The notes beneath the pieces are model-generated. The model saw only the letters and a list, made by a program, of their open reading frames with translations. It searched no databases and was not told where the DNA came from. Positions 47,289-55,569 of a stretch of DNA of 64,000 bases are shown here, in pieces; positions within the stretch are counted from its first letter, which is position 1, and the number at the start of each line of letters is the position of its first letter. The DNA is from an uncultured Oscillospiraceae bacterium (GTDB lineage: Bacteria; Bacillota; Clostridia; Oscillospirales; Oscillospiraceae). The stretch covers positions 41,533 to 105,532 of the forward strand of contig CATABD010000001.1 in NCBI GenBank assembly GCA_949494735.1, read 5' to 3'. The position numbers and the translations under genes were made by a program.

Positions 47289-47332
47289 TTACGTTGTAGC
47301 CCTATCATAGCACAGAAGGTTTACATTGTCAA
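47289..47332 (-). promoter_or_regulatory. Promoter and paired BlaI-type operators of the blaI/blaR1-like operon
   Basis: Minus strand TTGACA (47327-47332)-17 nt-TATGAT (47304-47309); operator-like ttacattgtcaa (47321-47332) and ttacgttgtag (47289-47299). Confidence 0.8.
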
Positions 47333-47427
47333 CCAATATTGGGAGAAAAAACACCCCAAGGCGGAGGCGAACGCTTTTAGAAGCCCCACACGGCGCTGAT
47401 GCGCCGTACATTCGCAGCCGCCGCAGG

Positions 47428-47466
47428 CGGCGGAGAATTGCGCAGGGGCGGCTTTGCCGCCCCTGG
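47428..47466. repeat. REP-like palindromic unit, copy A
   Basis: gcggcggagaattgcgcaggggcggctttgccgcccctgg; related to copy at 58309-58345. Confidence 0.55.
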
Positions 47467-47552
47467 CATTCCAATTCCCGGAGGATAAGCGGCCAAAGGG
47501 AGCGGAACCCAAAAGAAAGACACGCCTTTGGGGCAGCTCCCGTAAGGAAGCT

Positions 47553-47590
47553 AATACCCGCTGAAAAACGCTTGTTTTTCAGCGGGTATT
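47553..47590. terminator. Terminator-like hairpin overlapping promoter of downstream gene
   Basis: aatacccgctgaaaaa-cgcttg-tttttcagcgggtatt, then gttttataat. Confidence 0.6.
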
Positions 47591-47600
47591 GTTTTATAAT
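47572..47600 (+). promoter_or_regulatory. Promoter for the hypothetical gene at 47631
   Basis: TTGTTT (47572-47577)-17 nt-TATAAT (47595-47600). Confidence 0.6.
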
Positions 47601-47630
47601 TGTTCAGACGGCAAAGGGAGGTTATTCCAT

Positions 47631-48221
47631 ATGGATTTTTTTAAGCATAGGCGGCGTCAGAAAACCGGCGTTCGTCCCCGCCAAATTATCTTTGAGAAAG
47701 AGAATCCTGAAAATACATACATCACCTGGGAAGACAAGATGAAGCCGCGCATTGATCTGGACGACGGTATTACCCGGGAGGAGTATCAGTCCCTGGCTTC
47801 CCGCTGGGATGAGATGATATCCCTGGCTGAGGAGATTATCTGGCGGAACTATCTGAACCCCAACAGTGATGACCTCATGTCCGAGGTAGACTCTTTCCCT
47901 GATATCCGATTCCTTACCGGGAATTACTACGTGGGGGATGTGTCCTATGGCTATGTCTATCGGGATAAAAAACATCGGCCCTACCACATCAAGGAGGGTC
48001 GGCTGCGCCATAAGCACCACAACGGAACGGAATGGATATCGGAATGGCTCTCTCTGGACAGCCCGGAGATTACCCGATATTATCAGATCCTTCTCTCACT
48101 CCGCCTCACCGGCGATGAGAGCGGGAAGGAAGATGACTATATGGGCCTGGATCTGGAGACGGAATTTTTAAAACTGGACGATCCCATAGAATTTGGGATA
48201 CTCTCCCATGACGTAATTTAA
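47631..48221 (+). CDS. Hypothetical protein
   Basis: 196 aa from ATG 47631 with RBS aaagggagg; no family recognised. Confidence 0.7.
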   Translation: MDFFKHRRRQKTGVRPRQIIFEKENPENTYITWEDKMKPRIDLDDGITREEYQSLASRWDEMISLAEEIIWRNYLNPNSDDLMSEVDSFPDIRFLTGNYYVGDVSYGYVYRDKKHRPYHIKEGRLRHKHHNGTEWISEWLSLDSPEITRYYQILLSLRLTGDESGKEDDYMGLDLETEFLKLDDPIEFGILSHDVI

Positions 48222-48295
48222 TTTGTCAGCCACATTTTTCGTTCTCTCCCACAACACTTTCCCCGAAAGTGTCATAGTGGGTTATACAGTACGAA

Positions 48296-48333
48296 AAGGA
48301 CAAGGCGAACCGTTTGTGGCTCACCTTGTCCTT
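48296..48333 (+). terminator. Hairpin after hypothetical gene
   Basis: aaggacaagg ... ccttgtcctt inverted repeat, weak T-tract. Confidence 0.45.
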
Positions 48334-48491
48334 AACTTCTTTATGAAGACTTACCCTTCAGCGTGTCTTTCTTTTGGGTTCATGTGGCAAAACCACTATC
48401 CACAGGTCAGATAAAACGGGACCCCTATGAAAGCCCCCCTCAGCTTTCGTGGGGATAAGGAGCCGCAGCAGAATGAGCGGGCGGTGACCTT

Positions 48492-48528
48492 AAAAAAATC
48501 GCCGCAAGCGATATGACGCTTGCGGCGA
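48492..48528 (-). terminator. Terminator of tRNA-Leu(CAG)
   Basis: Minus strand CGCCGCAAGCG-TCATATCGC..-CGCTTGCGGCG followed by ATTTTTTTA. Confidence 0.8.
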
Positions 48529-48530
48529 CG

Positions 48531-48617
48531 TGGTGCGCGAGGCGGGAGTCGAACCCGCACGCCCTTGCGAGCACTGGCACCTGAAGCCAGCGAGTCTACC
48601 AATTCCACCACTCGCGC
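48531..48617 (-). tRNA. tRNA-Leu, anticodon CAG
   Basis: GCGCGAGTGGTGGAATTGGTAGACTCGCTGGCTTCAGGTGCCAGTGCTCGCAAGGGCGTGCGGGTTCGACTCCCGCCTCGCGCACCA; long variable arm, encoded CCA. Confidence 0.95.
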
Positions 48618-48648
48618 ATCTGGGCGCTTGACGTTCAGCGCGAAATAA

Positions 48649-48677
48649 ATAGTACCATGCCGGACGCCGGTTGTCAA
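48649..48677 (-). promoter_or_regulatory. Promoter of tRNA-Leu(CAG)
   Basis: TTGACA-17 nt-TACTAT on the minus strand. Confidence 0.8.
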
Positions 48678-48691
48678 CAGTTTTTTTACTC

Positions 48692-48720
48692 TTGACAAAA
48701 AAGTTTTTGCGCATTATAAT
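48692..48720 (+). promoter_or_regulatory. Consensus promoter of tRNA-Leu(GAG)
   Basis: TTGACA (48692-48697)-17 nt-TATAAT (48715-48720). Confidence 0.9.
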
Positions 48721-48763
48721 CTGCTTATTCCCGTCGGAGGGAAACCCTCCCGGCGCGTGCGAC

Positions 48764-48849
48764 GCGGATGTGCTGGAACTGGTAGACTGGCTAGCTTGAG
48801 GTGCTAGTGGCCCACGGCCGTACGGGTTCGAGTCCCGTCATCCGCACCA
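48764..48849 (+). tRNA. tRNA-Leu, anticodon GAG
   Basis: GCGGATGTGCTGGAACTGGTAGACTGGCTAGCTTGAGGTGCTAGTGGCCCACGGCCGTACGGGTTCGAGTCCCGTCATCCGCACCA. Confidence 0.95.
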
Positions 48850-48853
48850 GTTC

Positions 48854-48916
48854 AGAAATTCCCACCACCGTTCCGTTTCCGGCTTCGCCGAAAACTATAC
48901 TCTGGTGGGAATTTCT
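48854..48916. repeat. Inverted repeat immediately downstream of tRNA-Leu(GAG)
   Basis: agaaattcccacca (48854-48867) / tggtgggaatttct (48903-48916), perfect 14 bp arms. Confidence 0.7.
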
Positions 48917-49022
48917 TCGCTTCCACCCAAGACCCGCTGCGCTGGGTTCTCGGTGGGGCCGCCCTGCGGGCGGCTGCCGCATCAAATTCCGGATAGCGGT
49001 TTTGCCACACCACGCCAACTGA

Positions 49023-49056
49023 GAGAGACACGCCGTTGGCGTGCCTCTCTTTTTTG
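49023..49056 (+). terminator. Rho-independent terminator downstream of tRNA-Leu(GAG)
   Basis: gagagacacgcc-gtt-ggcgtgcctctc then tttttt. Confidence 0.8.
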
Positions 49057-49105
49057 TCTCCCGGCGGCCCTGCCGCCCATCCCAACAACACAGAGGATTG
49101 CCAAC

Positions 49106-50035
49106 ATGGAAAAACAGACCATAACCATCGGCCTGCCCCGGGCCCTGCTGTATTACCGTTATTATGCCCTCTGGCGCACCTTTTTCCAGGAGCTGGGCAT
49201 CGAGGTGGCGGTCAGCACCCCCACCGACCGGGATATTCTGGACCGGGGTACAGCCCTGGCCATCGACGAGGCCTGCCTGTCGCTGAAAATCTACCTGGGC
49301 CACGTGGCCGCGCTGGTCGGGAAGTGCGACTACATCCTGGTCCCCCGGGTGAGCAATTTCGGGCGGCATCGGAACATGTGCACCCGGTTTGAGTCCACCC
49401 CCGACCTGGTGCGCAGCGTATTCCGGGATTCCGGCCAGAGCTTCCTCTCCTACGAGGTGGACGAGGAGCAGAAAAAGACGGAGGAGGACGCTTTCCTGGA
49501 CCTGGGCAAACGCCTGGGCTGCCCGCCCAAGGCCGTGAAGCGGGCCTATAAGCAGGCAAAAAAAGCGGAAGCCGCCCACCACAAGGCCCGCGTGCAGAGA
49601 TACGAGCAGCAGTACAAGCGGGACGGCCTCAAGGTGCTCATCGCCGCCCACAGCTACGTCATGGAGGACCCGTACATGGGCCGGCCGGTCACCGACTACC
49701 TGAAGCGGGTGGGGGTGATCCCCCTGCGGGCGGACATGGTAGACCGGGACGGGGCGCTGAAAAAGGGACGGGAGCTGTCCCCCACCTGCAAGTGGGAGAT
49801 CAGCCGGGAAATCCTGGGCGGCATCGCCATGCACCGGGACGATGTGGACGGCATCATCCTGCTCAGCGCCTTCCCCTGCGGGCCCGACGCCATGGTCAAC
49901 GAGCTCATCGCCCGGCGGGTGAAGGGCGTGCCCATGCTGAACCTAGTGCTGGACAGCCAGAGCGGCACCGCCGGGGTGGAGACCCGGCTGGAGAGCTTCA
50001 TCGACATCATCCGCTTTCAGGAGGGCAAATTGTAA
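49106..50035 (+). CDS. Acyl-CoA dehydratase activase-related protein (DUF2229-type)
   Basis: MEKQTITIGLPRALLYYRYYALWRTFFQELGIEVAVSTPTDRDILDRGTALAIDEACLSLKIYLGHVAALVGKCDYILVPRVSNFGRHRNMCTRF. Confidence 0.82.
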   Translation: MEKQTITIGLPRALLYYRYYALWRTFFQELGIEVAVSTPTDRDILDRGTALAIDEACLSLKIYLGHVAALVGKCDYILVPRVSNFGRHRNMCTRFESTPDLVRSVFRDSGQSFLSYEVDEEQKKTEEDAFLDLGKRLGCPPKAVKRAYKQAKKAEAAHHKARVQRYEQQYKRDGLKVLIAAHSYVMEDPYMGRPVTDYLKRVGVIPLRADMVDRDGALKKGRELSPTCKWEISREILGGIAMHRDDVDGIILLSAFPCGPDAMVNELIARRVKGVPMLNLVLDSQSGTAGVETRLESFIDIIRFQEGKL

Positions 50036-51114
50036 TGGCAGAGGTAAAGACCAGAAAGGTGGCTTTCCCCCGGTACGCGGAGTATAGCTGCGCCTTCAAA
50101 TACATTGTGGAGCAGGCCCTGGGCTGCAAGTACGTCATGCCCCCCGCCCTCACCAAGCGCACCATGGAGCTGGGCACCAAGTACAGCCCCGACTTTGTGT
50201 GCACCCCCTTCAAAACCATGCTGGGCAGCATCATCGAGGCGCTGGAGGCCGGGGCGGACACCCTGATGATGACCCATGGGCTGTGCCGGCTGGGGTACTA
50301 CGGGGAACTGCTGGAGCAGATCCTCCGGGATCTGGGCTACCAGTTTGACTTCATCAACCTGTCCGAGTACGACATGTCCAAGAAAAAGGAGTATATCCGC
50401 ATCGTCCGCCGCTTCAACCCCAAGGTGAACTACGCCCGGTTCCTGGTCCAGTTCATGGAGGGCCTGCGGATGACGGAGTACGTGGACGAGATCACCGCCG
50501 AGTATTACAAGGGCTGCGGGTTCGACGCCTCCGGCGGCCAGTATAAGCGGGCCTACCAGGACTTCCTCACCGCCATGTACACCGCCCAGGGCCGCGCCGA
50601 TGTGGAGGCGGGCTACCGCGCCGCCAAGCGCTCCCTCCAATCCATCCCCCTGGACAAGCCCCAGCGGCCCCTGCGGGTGGGCATCCTGGGGGAGTTCTAT
50701 ACCGCCATGGACGCCTTTTCCAACCTGGAGCTGGAGCAGAAGCTGGCGGACATGGGGGTGGAGGTCCACCGCTGGATGAATGTCACCAACCAGTTCCTGC
50801 GCTACGGCAGCGGGCAGAAGAACCTGCGGGTGAAGATTCAGGACCTGTCCCAGTACGACATGGGCCCCACCTCCACCGCCAATATCTGGTATGCCCGGGA
50901 GTGCGCCGAGCGGGGCTATGACGGCCTGGTCCACATCAAGTCCTCCGGGTGCACCCCGGAGATCGACGTGATGCCGGTGCTGCAAACTATCAGCACAGAC
51001 TACAAAATCCCCGTGCTCTACCTCACCTATGACGCCCAGACCAGCGACGTGGGGCTCATGACCCGGCTGGAGGCGTTTTACGACATGATCGACATGAGAA
51101 AGAAGGTACTCTGA
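50035..51114 (+). CDS. 2-hydroxyacyl-CoA dehydratase-like / activase-associated protein
   Basis: MAEVKTRKVAFPRYAEYSCAFKYIVEQALGCKYVMPPALTKRTMELGTKYSPDFVCTPFKTMLGSIIEALEAGADTLMMTHGLCRLGYYGELLEQIL; ATG overlaps previous stop (TAATG). Confidence 0.8.
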   Translation: MAEVKTRKVAFPRYAEYSCAFKYIVEQALGCKYVMPPALTKRTMELGTKYSPDFVCTPFKTMLGSIIEALEAGADTLMMTHGLCRLGYYGELLEQILRDLGYQFDFINLSEYDMSKKKEYIRIVRRFNPKVNYARFLVQFMEGLRMTEYVDEITAEYYKGCGFDASGGQYKRAYQDFLTAMYTAQGRADVEAGYRAAKRSLQSIPLDKPQRPLRVGILGEFYTAMDAFSNLELEQKLADMGVEVHRWMNVTNQFLRYGSGQKNLRVKIQDLSQYDMGPTSTANIWYARECAERGYDGLVHIKSSGCTPEIDVMPVLQTISTDYKIPVLYLTYDAQTSDVGLMTRLEAFYDMIDMRKKVL

Positions 51115-51115
51115 T

Positions 51116-52066
51116 TTGGAACACGCATATCTGGGCGTCGACGTGGGGTCCATCTCCACCAAGGGCGTCATCATCGACAAGAAGAACCATATTCTGGCCA
51201 GCCGGTATATCTGGACCCAGGGGGACCCCATCGGGGCGGTAAAGGAACTGGTGCGGCTGCTGGAAGAACAGTTCGACAAGGAGAAGTACAAAATCGTGGC
51301 CACCGGCACCACCGGCTCCGCCCGCAAGCTGGTGGGCGCCGTCCTGGGGGCTACCATGGTGAAGAACGAGATCACCGCCCACGCCGTGGGCACCACCACC
51401 TTCTACCCCGACGTGCGCACCATTTTGGAGATCGGCGGCCAGGACTCCAAGATCATCCTGGTGGAAAACGGCGTGGCGGTGGATTACGCCATGAACACCC
51501 TGTGCGCCGCGGGCACCGGGGCTTTCCTGTCCAGCCAGGCCAAGCGGCTGGGCATCGAGGTGGAGGAGATCGGCGAGTACGCCCTTCGCTCCACCCACCC
51601 CACCCCCATCGCCGCCCGGTGCACCGTGTTCGCCGAGTCCGACCTGGTGCACAAAATCCAGATGGGCCACCCCCGGGAGGACATCATCGCGGGGGTTTGC
51701 AACGCGGTGGCGGCCAACTACCTCAACAACGTGGGAAAGGGCAAGAAGATTGTCTCCCCGGTGGTGTTCCAGGGCGGCGTGAGCAAGAACAAGGGTGTGG
51801 TGGCCGCCTTTGAGCGCACCCTGAACTGCCCGGTGATTGTGGACCCCAACGGCCACCTGATGGGCGCCCTGGGGGTTGCCATCCTGGCCCGGCGCGGCAG
51901 CGGGCGGCGGGAGTTCGACTTCGCCGTGGAGGACATGGACTTCCGCACCCGGGAGGCCGGCTGCGGCGGCTGCTCCAACAACTGTGAGATCATCTGCGTC
52001 TACCGGGGCAATGAGCTCATCGACTCCTGGGGCAACCGCTGCGAGCGGGGAGCGCGGGTGCGCTGA
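51116..52066 (+). CDS. Acyl-CoA dehydratase activase (BadF/BadG/BcrA/BcrD ATPase, HgdC-like), TTG start
   Basis: YLGVDVGSISTKGVIIDKKN, ATGTTGSARKLVGAVLGA, IGGQDSKIILVENGVAVDYAMNTLCAAGTGAFLSSQAKRLG. Confidence 0.92.
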   Translation: MEHAYLGVDVGSISTKGVIIDKKNHILASRYIWTQGDPIGAVKELVRLLEEQFDKEKYKIVATGTTGSARKLVGAVLGATMVKNEITAHAVGTTTFYPDVRTILEIGGQDSKIILVENGVAVDYAMNTLCAAGTGAFLSSQAKRLGIEVEEIGEYALRSTHPTPIAARCTVFAESDLVHKIQMGHPREDIIAGVCNAVAANYLNNVGKGKKIVSPVVFQGGVSKNKGVVAAFERTLNCPVIVDPNGHLMGALGVAILARRGSGRREFDFAVEDMDFRTREAGCGGCSNNCEIICVYRGNELIDSWGNRCERGARVR

Positions 52067-52122
52067 GGCAAAAAAAGCGGGCCGGATGCGGTTTCCTCCG
52101 GCCCGGTGCTTTTCTTCATAGG

Positions 52123-52155
52123 AAAGCGCCGCTTCCCAGGGAAGCGGCGCTTTTT
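52123..52155. terminator. Terminator between activase cassette and convergent membrane protein gene
   Basis: aaagcgccgcttc-ccagg-gaagcggcgcttttt. Confidence 0.85.
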
Positions 52156-52182
52156 GCAGGTTTTTACCGGGCCTGGGCCCCT

Positions 52183-52956
52183 TCACATCATCTTCACCGT
52201 GAAGTATACCGCCTGGGCGAACAGCCACCCGGCCAGCACGTACAGCAGGTACTGCCCGGCGGACACCCCCAGGACGAGGGCCAGCACCATCACCACGGCG
52301 GTCACGGCGCAGGTGAGCCAGGTCATAAAGTAGTTGGACTCGGGGGGGAGTACCCGGACGCGGCCCAGCGTACCGTCGTTCCTGCGCAGCAGGAATGACA
52401 GCGCCGCCGCCAGGGCCAGCACCACCAGCCCGCCCACGATACACGCGGTGATGAGCCTGGGGTGGTTCATATAGTACTGCCTATGGAGCCACACCGCCAG
52501 CAGCCCGCCGCAGGTAAGGGCGGCATTGTAAAAGAAGGGGCGCTGGTAGAGGAACAAGATGATGATAAGCACCGCGCCGCCGGCGGGGAACAGCATGAGG
52601 ATGCGCACGCCGTCGGGGTAGATGAAGCGGCACACCAGGGACACCACCCAAAGCACCCCCCCGACCGCGGCCAGGGCGGCGGGCAGCGCCACAGGCTTCC
52701 CGCTGCGGGCGAAAAGCGCCGCCCAGACGGCGCAGCCGGCGAGGATCACCAGCCCGGCGATGTTGAAAATCTTGAAAAAGTCCAGCAGCCCCTTGGCCGC
52801 CACCGCGCCAAACGCCATGTCCACATATGCCTTTTGCAGCAGAAGCAGCAGCAGCTCCAGCACCACCGCGCCCGCAAGCCAGAGGAGCATCCGGTTAAAG
52901 ACCTTGTCGTCCTCATTCTGGCGGCGCGCACGCTTTCCCTTGTCGAACATTGTCAT
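52183..52956 (-). CDS. Hypothetical polytopic membrane protein
   Basis: MTMFDKGKRARRQNEDDKVFNRMLLWLAGAVVLELLLLLLQKAYV..., repeated hydrophobic segments; no family recognised. Confidence 0.7.
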   Translation of the reverse strand: MTMFDKGKRARRQNEDDKVFNRMLLWLAGAVVLELLLLLLQKAYVDMAFGAVAAKGLLDFFKIFNIAGLVILAGCAVWAALFARSGKPVALPAALAAVGGVLWVVSLVCRFIYPDGVRILMLFPAGGAVLIIILFLYQRPFFYNAALTCGGLLAVWLHRQYYMNHPRLITACIVGGLVVLALAAALSFLLRRNDGTLGRVRVLPPESNYFMTWLTCAVTAVVMVLALVLGVSAGQYLLYVLAGWLFAQAVYFTVKMM

Positions 52957-53213
52957 CCGTCCTTTATCTTTGATGGCCTGCGGGAACGGCCTCTCCACAC
53001 GGCCTGCTTTTGCATTTTAACCGGCCTGGGGCACCCCCCGGCATTGAACGCAGTATAGTATACCAGAAACTTCCCCGCATTGCAACAACAAAAATCGCCC
53101 CGCAGCCCACTTTCCCCCTTCCGCAGGAGGAAAAAAGCTGGTATACTATAGAATCCAGGGGCCGGGCGGCCCCCCGCCTGCCAATAGGCGCAATTTGGAA
53201 AGGAGTTTTTAAT

Positions 53214-53606
53214 ATGACCGATCAAGCCTTGGTAGACCTGGCCTTTTCCATGCTGGAGCGCTCCTACGTGCCCTACTCCCACTTCCCCGTGGGGGCGGCC
53301 CTGTTGTGCGCCGACGGCTCGGTGTTCACCGGCTGCAACATCGAAAACGCCGCCTACGGCCCCACCCTGTGCGCCGAGCGCGCCGCCGTGGCCAAGGCCG
53401 TCAGCGAGGGGCGCCGGGAATTCGCCGCCATCGCCATCGCGGGGAAGGGTGCGGACTACTGCTGGCCCTGCGGGGTGTGCCGCCAGGTGCTGTATGAGTT
53501 TGCGCCGGAGCTGACGGTGCTGGTGGCCCGGGGGGACGGGGCCTTCGTGAAGTTCCCCCTGAAGGAGCTTCTCCCCCACGGCTTCGGCCCCAGCTCGCTC
53601 AACTGA
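53214..53606 (+). CDS. cdd: Cytidine deaminase
   Basis: YVPYSHFPVGAALLCADGSVFTGCNIENAAYGPTLCAERAAVAKAVSEG...WPCGVCRQVLYEF; RBS aaaggag. Confidence 0.95.
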   Translation: MTDQALVDLAFSMLERSYVPYSHFPVGAALLCADGSVFTGCNIENAAYGPTLCAERAAVAKAVSEGRREFAAIAIAGKGADYCWPCGVCRQVLYEFAPELTVLVARGDGAFVKFPLKELLPHGFGPSSLN

Positions 53607-53651
53607 AACCAGAAGGGCCTCTGCCGGCGCAGGGGCCCTCTGTTTTGCCTG

Positions 53652-53713
53652 AAAAAAGCGCTGGTTCAATATGCCTGGGGCATCCTGCCGGTTTAATCAG
53701 CCCTTCCTTAAAG
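53652..53713. repeat. Short MITE-like repeat copy
   Basis: aaaaaagcgctggttcaatatgcctggggca ... cggtttaatcagcccttccttaa; ends match the inner element at 55631-55796. Confidence 0.6.
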
Positions 53714-54142
53714 GAACCGCTTCATTTCCTCAATGTTGGCCTGCTCGGTTTTGAGCAGCCTGTCCGCCAGGCGGCGGATGCCCTCGTCCCGCAAATCGCA
53801 CTCCCGGATGGTGCGCAGGCTCTTGGTCACCCCCATGGTGGAGCCCTGGATCACCATCTCGGCGATGTTGGCCGGGGAGCGGTCCGCCATGGCTTTCACC
53901 GTGCTCATCACCTCGGAGGAGGCCTTGGTCACCGGGCCCAGCCCCTTGGGGGGCTCCCCCCGGGCGTGGAGCAGGGACCCGGCGGCGTTTTGCAGCTTTT
54001 CATACTCGGCCAGCTGGCTGTTCAGGGCGGACACCAGCTTTGGCTCCCCGGCGTATTTCAGCACCGACCGGATGCCCTCCTGTCCCATTTCGGCGGTCTG
54101 GTAGATGTGGTTGAGCAGTTGGTTTTCGCTGAGCATTGTCAT
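53708..54142 (-). CDS. Hypothetical protein (helical, possibly ferritin-like/DUF2383-like)
   Basis: 144 aa MTMLSENQLLNHIYQTAEMGQEGIRSVLKYAGEPKLVSALNSQLAEYEKLQNAAGSLLHARGEPPKGLGPV...; mostly helical. Confidence 0.65.
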   Translation of the reverse strand: MTMLSENQLLNHIYQTAEMGQEGIRSVLKYAGEPKLVSALNSQLAEYEKLQNAAGSLLHARGEPPKGLGPVTKASSEVMSTVKAMADRSPANIAEMVIQGSTMGVTKSLRTIRECDLRDEGIRRLADRLLKTEQANIEEMKRFL

Positions 54143-54235
54143 CACCTCAGCGCTAGTATGCCCGAAACGCCGGGAGAAAACCCCGCCGCGCGGACAGCAA
54201 AGCCTTCCCACCGGGGGAAGGCTTTGGAAGGGCCT

Positions 54236-55546
54236 CTATTTGTCCAGCTGTACCGGGGCCTTGGGCTCGTTCTTTTTCCGGGCGCTGGTCCGTCCCGCCT
54301 CGTGGATCTCCCCGGCGGCCACCAGGGAGCGTTTGGTCAGCGCCGGGCCCACCAGCTCGTACACCAGCACGGAGAACAGCACCACGCTGCGCACCACCGC
54401 GCCGTCGGCCAGCTGCTGGGCGGTGAGGGCCATGCCCAGCGCCACCCCCGCCTGGGGCAGGAGGGTGACGCCCAGATGCTTTTTGATGCTGTCGCTGCAC
54501 CCGGTGAGGGCGCAGCTCCCATAGGCCCCAAGGTACTTGCCCAGGGAGCGGAACACGATATATACCAGCCCGATGAGCAGCACCATGGGGTTGGACAAAA
54601 TTTTCAAATTCAGTTCCGCGCCGCTCAACACAAAGAACAGCACAAACAGCGGGGCGGTCCAGCCGTCCACGCGGCTCATCAGCTCCTCGGAGAAGTCGCA
54701 GATGTTGCAGAAGATGGTGCCGGTCATCATGCACACCAGCAGCAGGCTGAAGCCGAAGTGGATGCCGCCCAGCTCGAACTCCACCATGGACAGCCCCACG
54801 GTGAGCAGCACGAAGCCGATGGAGATGGACAGGCGCTTGCTGCGGGAGTGGAAAAACTTCTCCACCCAGAACAGCACCCCGCCCGCCACCGCCCCCAGGG
54901 CCAGGGACAGCACGATCTCGATCACCGGCTCCACCAGCACGGTGACCAGGCTGATGGAGCCGCTCTCCAGTGCCGTGGCCACCCCGAAGGAGGCGGAAAA
55001 CAGCACCAGCCCCACCGCGTCGTCGATGGCTACCACCAGCAGCAGCAGCCGGGTGAGCGGGCCGTCCGCCTTGTACTGCCGCACCACCATCAGCGTGGCG
55101 GCGGGGGCGGTGGCGGCGGCGATGGCGCCCAGGGTAATGGCGGAGGAGATGGAGATCAGCTCCGGGTTGATGAAGTGCAGGGCCACCAGGGCCGCGTCCA
55201 CCAAAGCGGTGGTGGCCACCGCCTGGAGAATGCCCACGGCAATGGCTTGCCTGCCCATGTGCTTGAGTTGCTCCAGCCGGAACTCATTGCCGATGGTGAA
55301 AGCGATAAAGCCAAGCGCCACCTGGGAGATAATATCCAGATGGGCCACCGCCTCGGAGCTGGTAAAGCCCAGGGAGGTGAGGTGCAGCGCCCCCAGGCAA
55401 TAGGGGCCCAGCAGCAGCCCGGTCACCAGGTAGGCGGTGACGGCGGGGAGGTTGAGCAGCTTGGCCACACGGGACATCAGCAGCCCGCCCACCAGGGAAA
55501 AGGACAGTTGGATCAGAATTTCCATGAGAGACACCTCGGTTTTCAT
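54236..55546 (-). CDS. Cation:proton antiporter (Na+/H+ exchanger domain, CPA-type)
   Basis: LPAVTAYLVTGLLLGPYCLG, FITIGNEFRLEQLK-type region, 12-TM hydrophobicity over 436 aa. Confidence 0.82.
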   Translation of the reverse strand: MKTEVSLMEILIQLSFSLVGGLLMSRVAKLLNLPAVTAYLVTGLLLGPYCLGALHLTSLGFTSSEAVAHLDIISQVALGFIAFTIGNEFRLEQLKHMGRQAIAVGILQAVATTALVDAALVALHFINPELISISSAITLGAIAAATAPAATLMVVRQYKADGPLTRLLLLVVAIDDAVGLVLFSASFGVATALESGSISLVTVLVEPVIEIVLSLALGAVAGGVLFWVEKFFHSRSKRLSISIGFVLLTVGLSMVEFELGGIHFGFSLLLVCMMTGTIFCNICDFSEELMSRVDGWTAPLFVLFFVLSGAELNLKILSNPMVLLIGLVYIVFRSLGKYLGAYGSCALTGCSDSIKKHLGVTLLPQAGVALGMALTAQQLADGAVVRSVVLFSVLVYELVGPALTKRSLVAAGEIHEAGRTSARKKNEPKAPVQLDK

Positions 55547-55569
55547 AGAGAAACGGGCCCACGTCTCTT

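Noticed and set aside
53054-53066. GGTATACTA as a further GntR operator
   Set aside because: The match is explained by the TATACT -10 element; flanks do not match CTAGTATACAAG.
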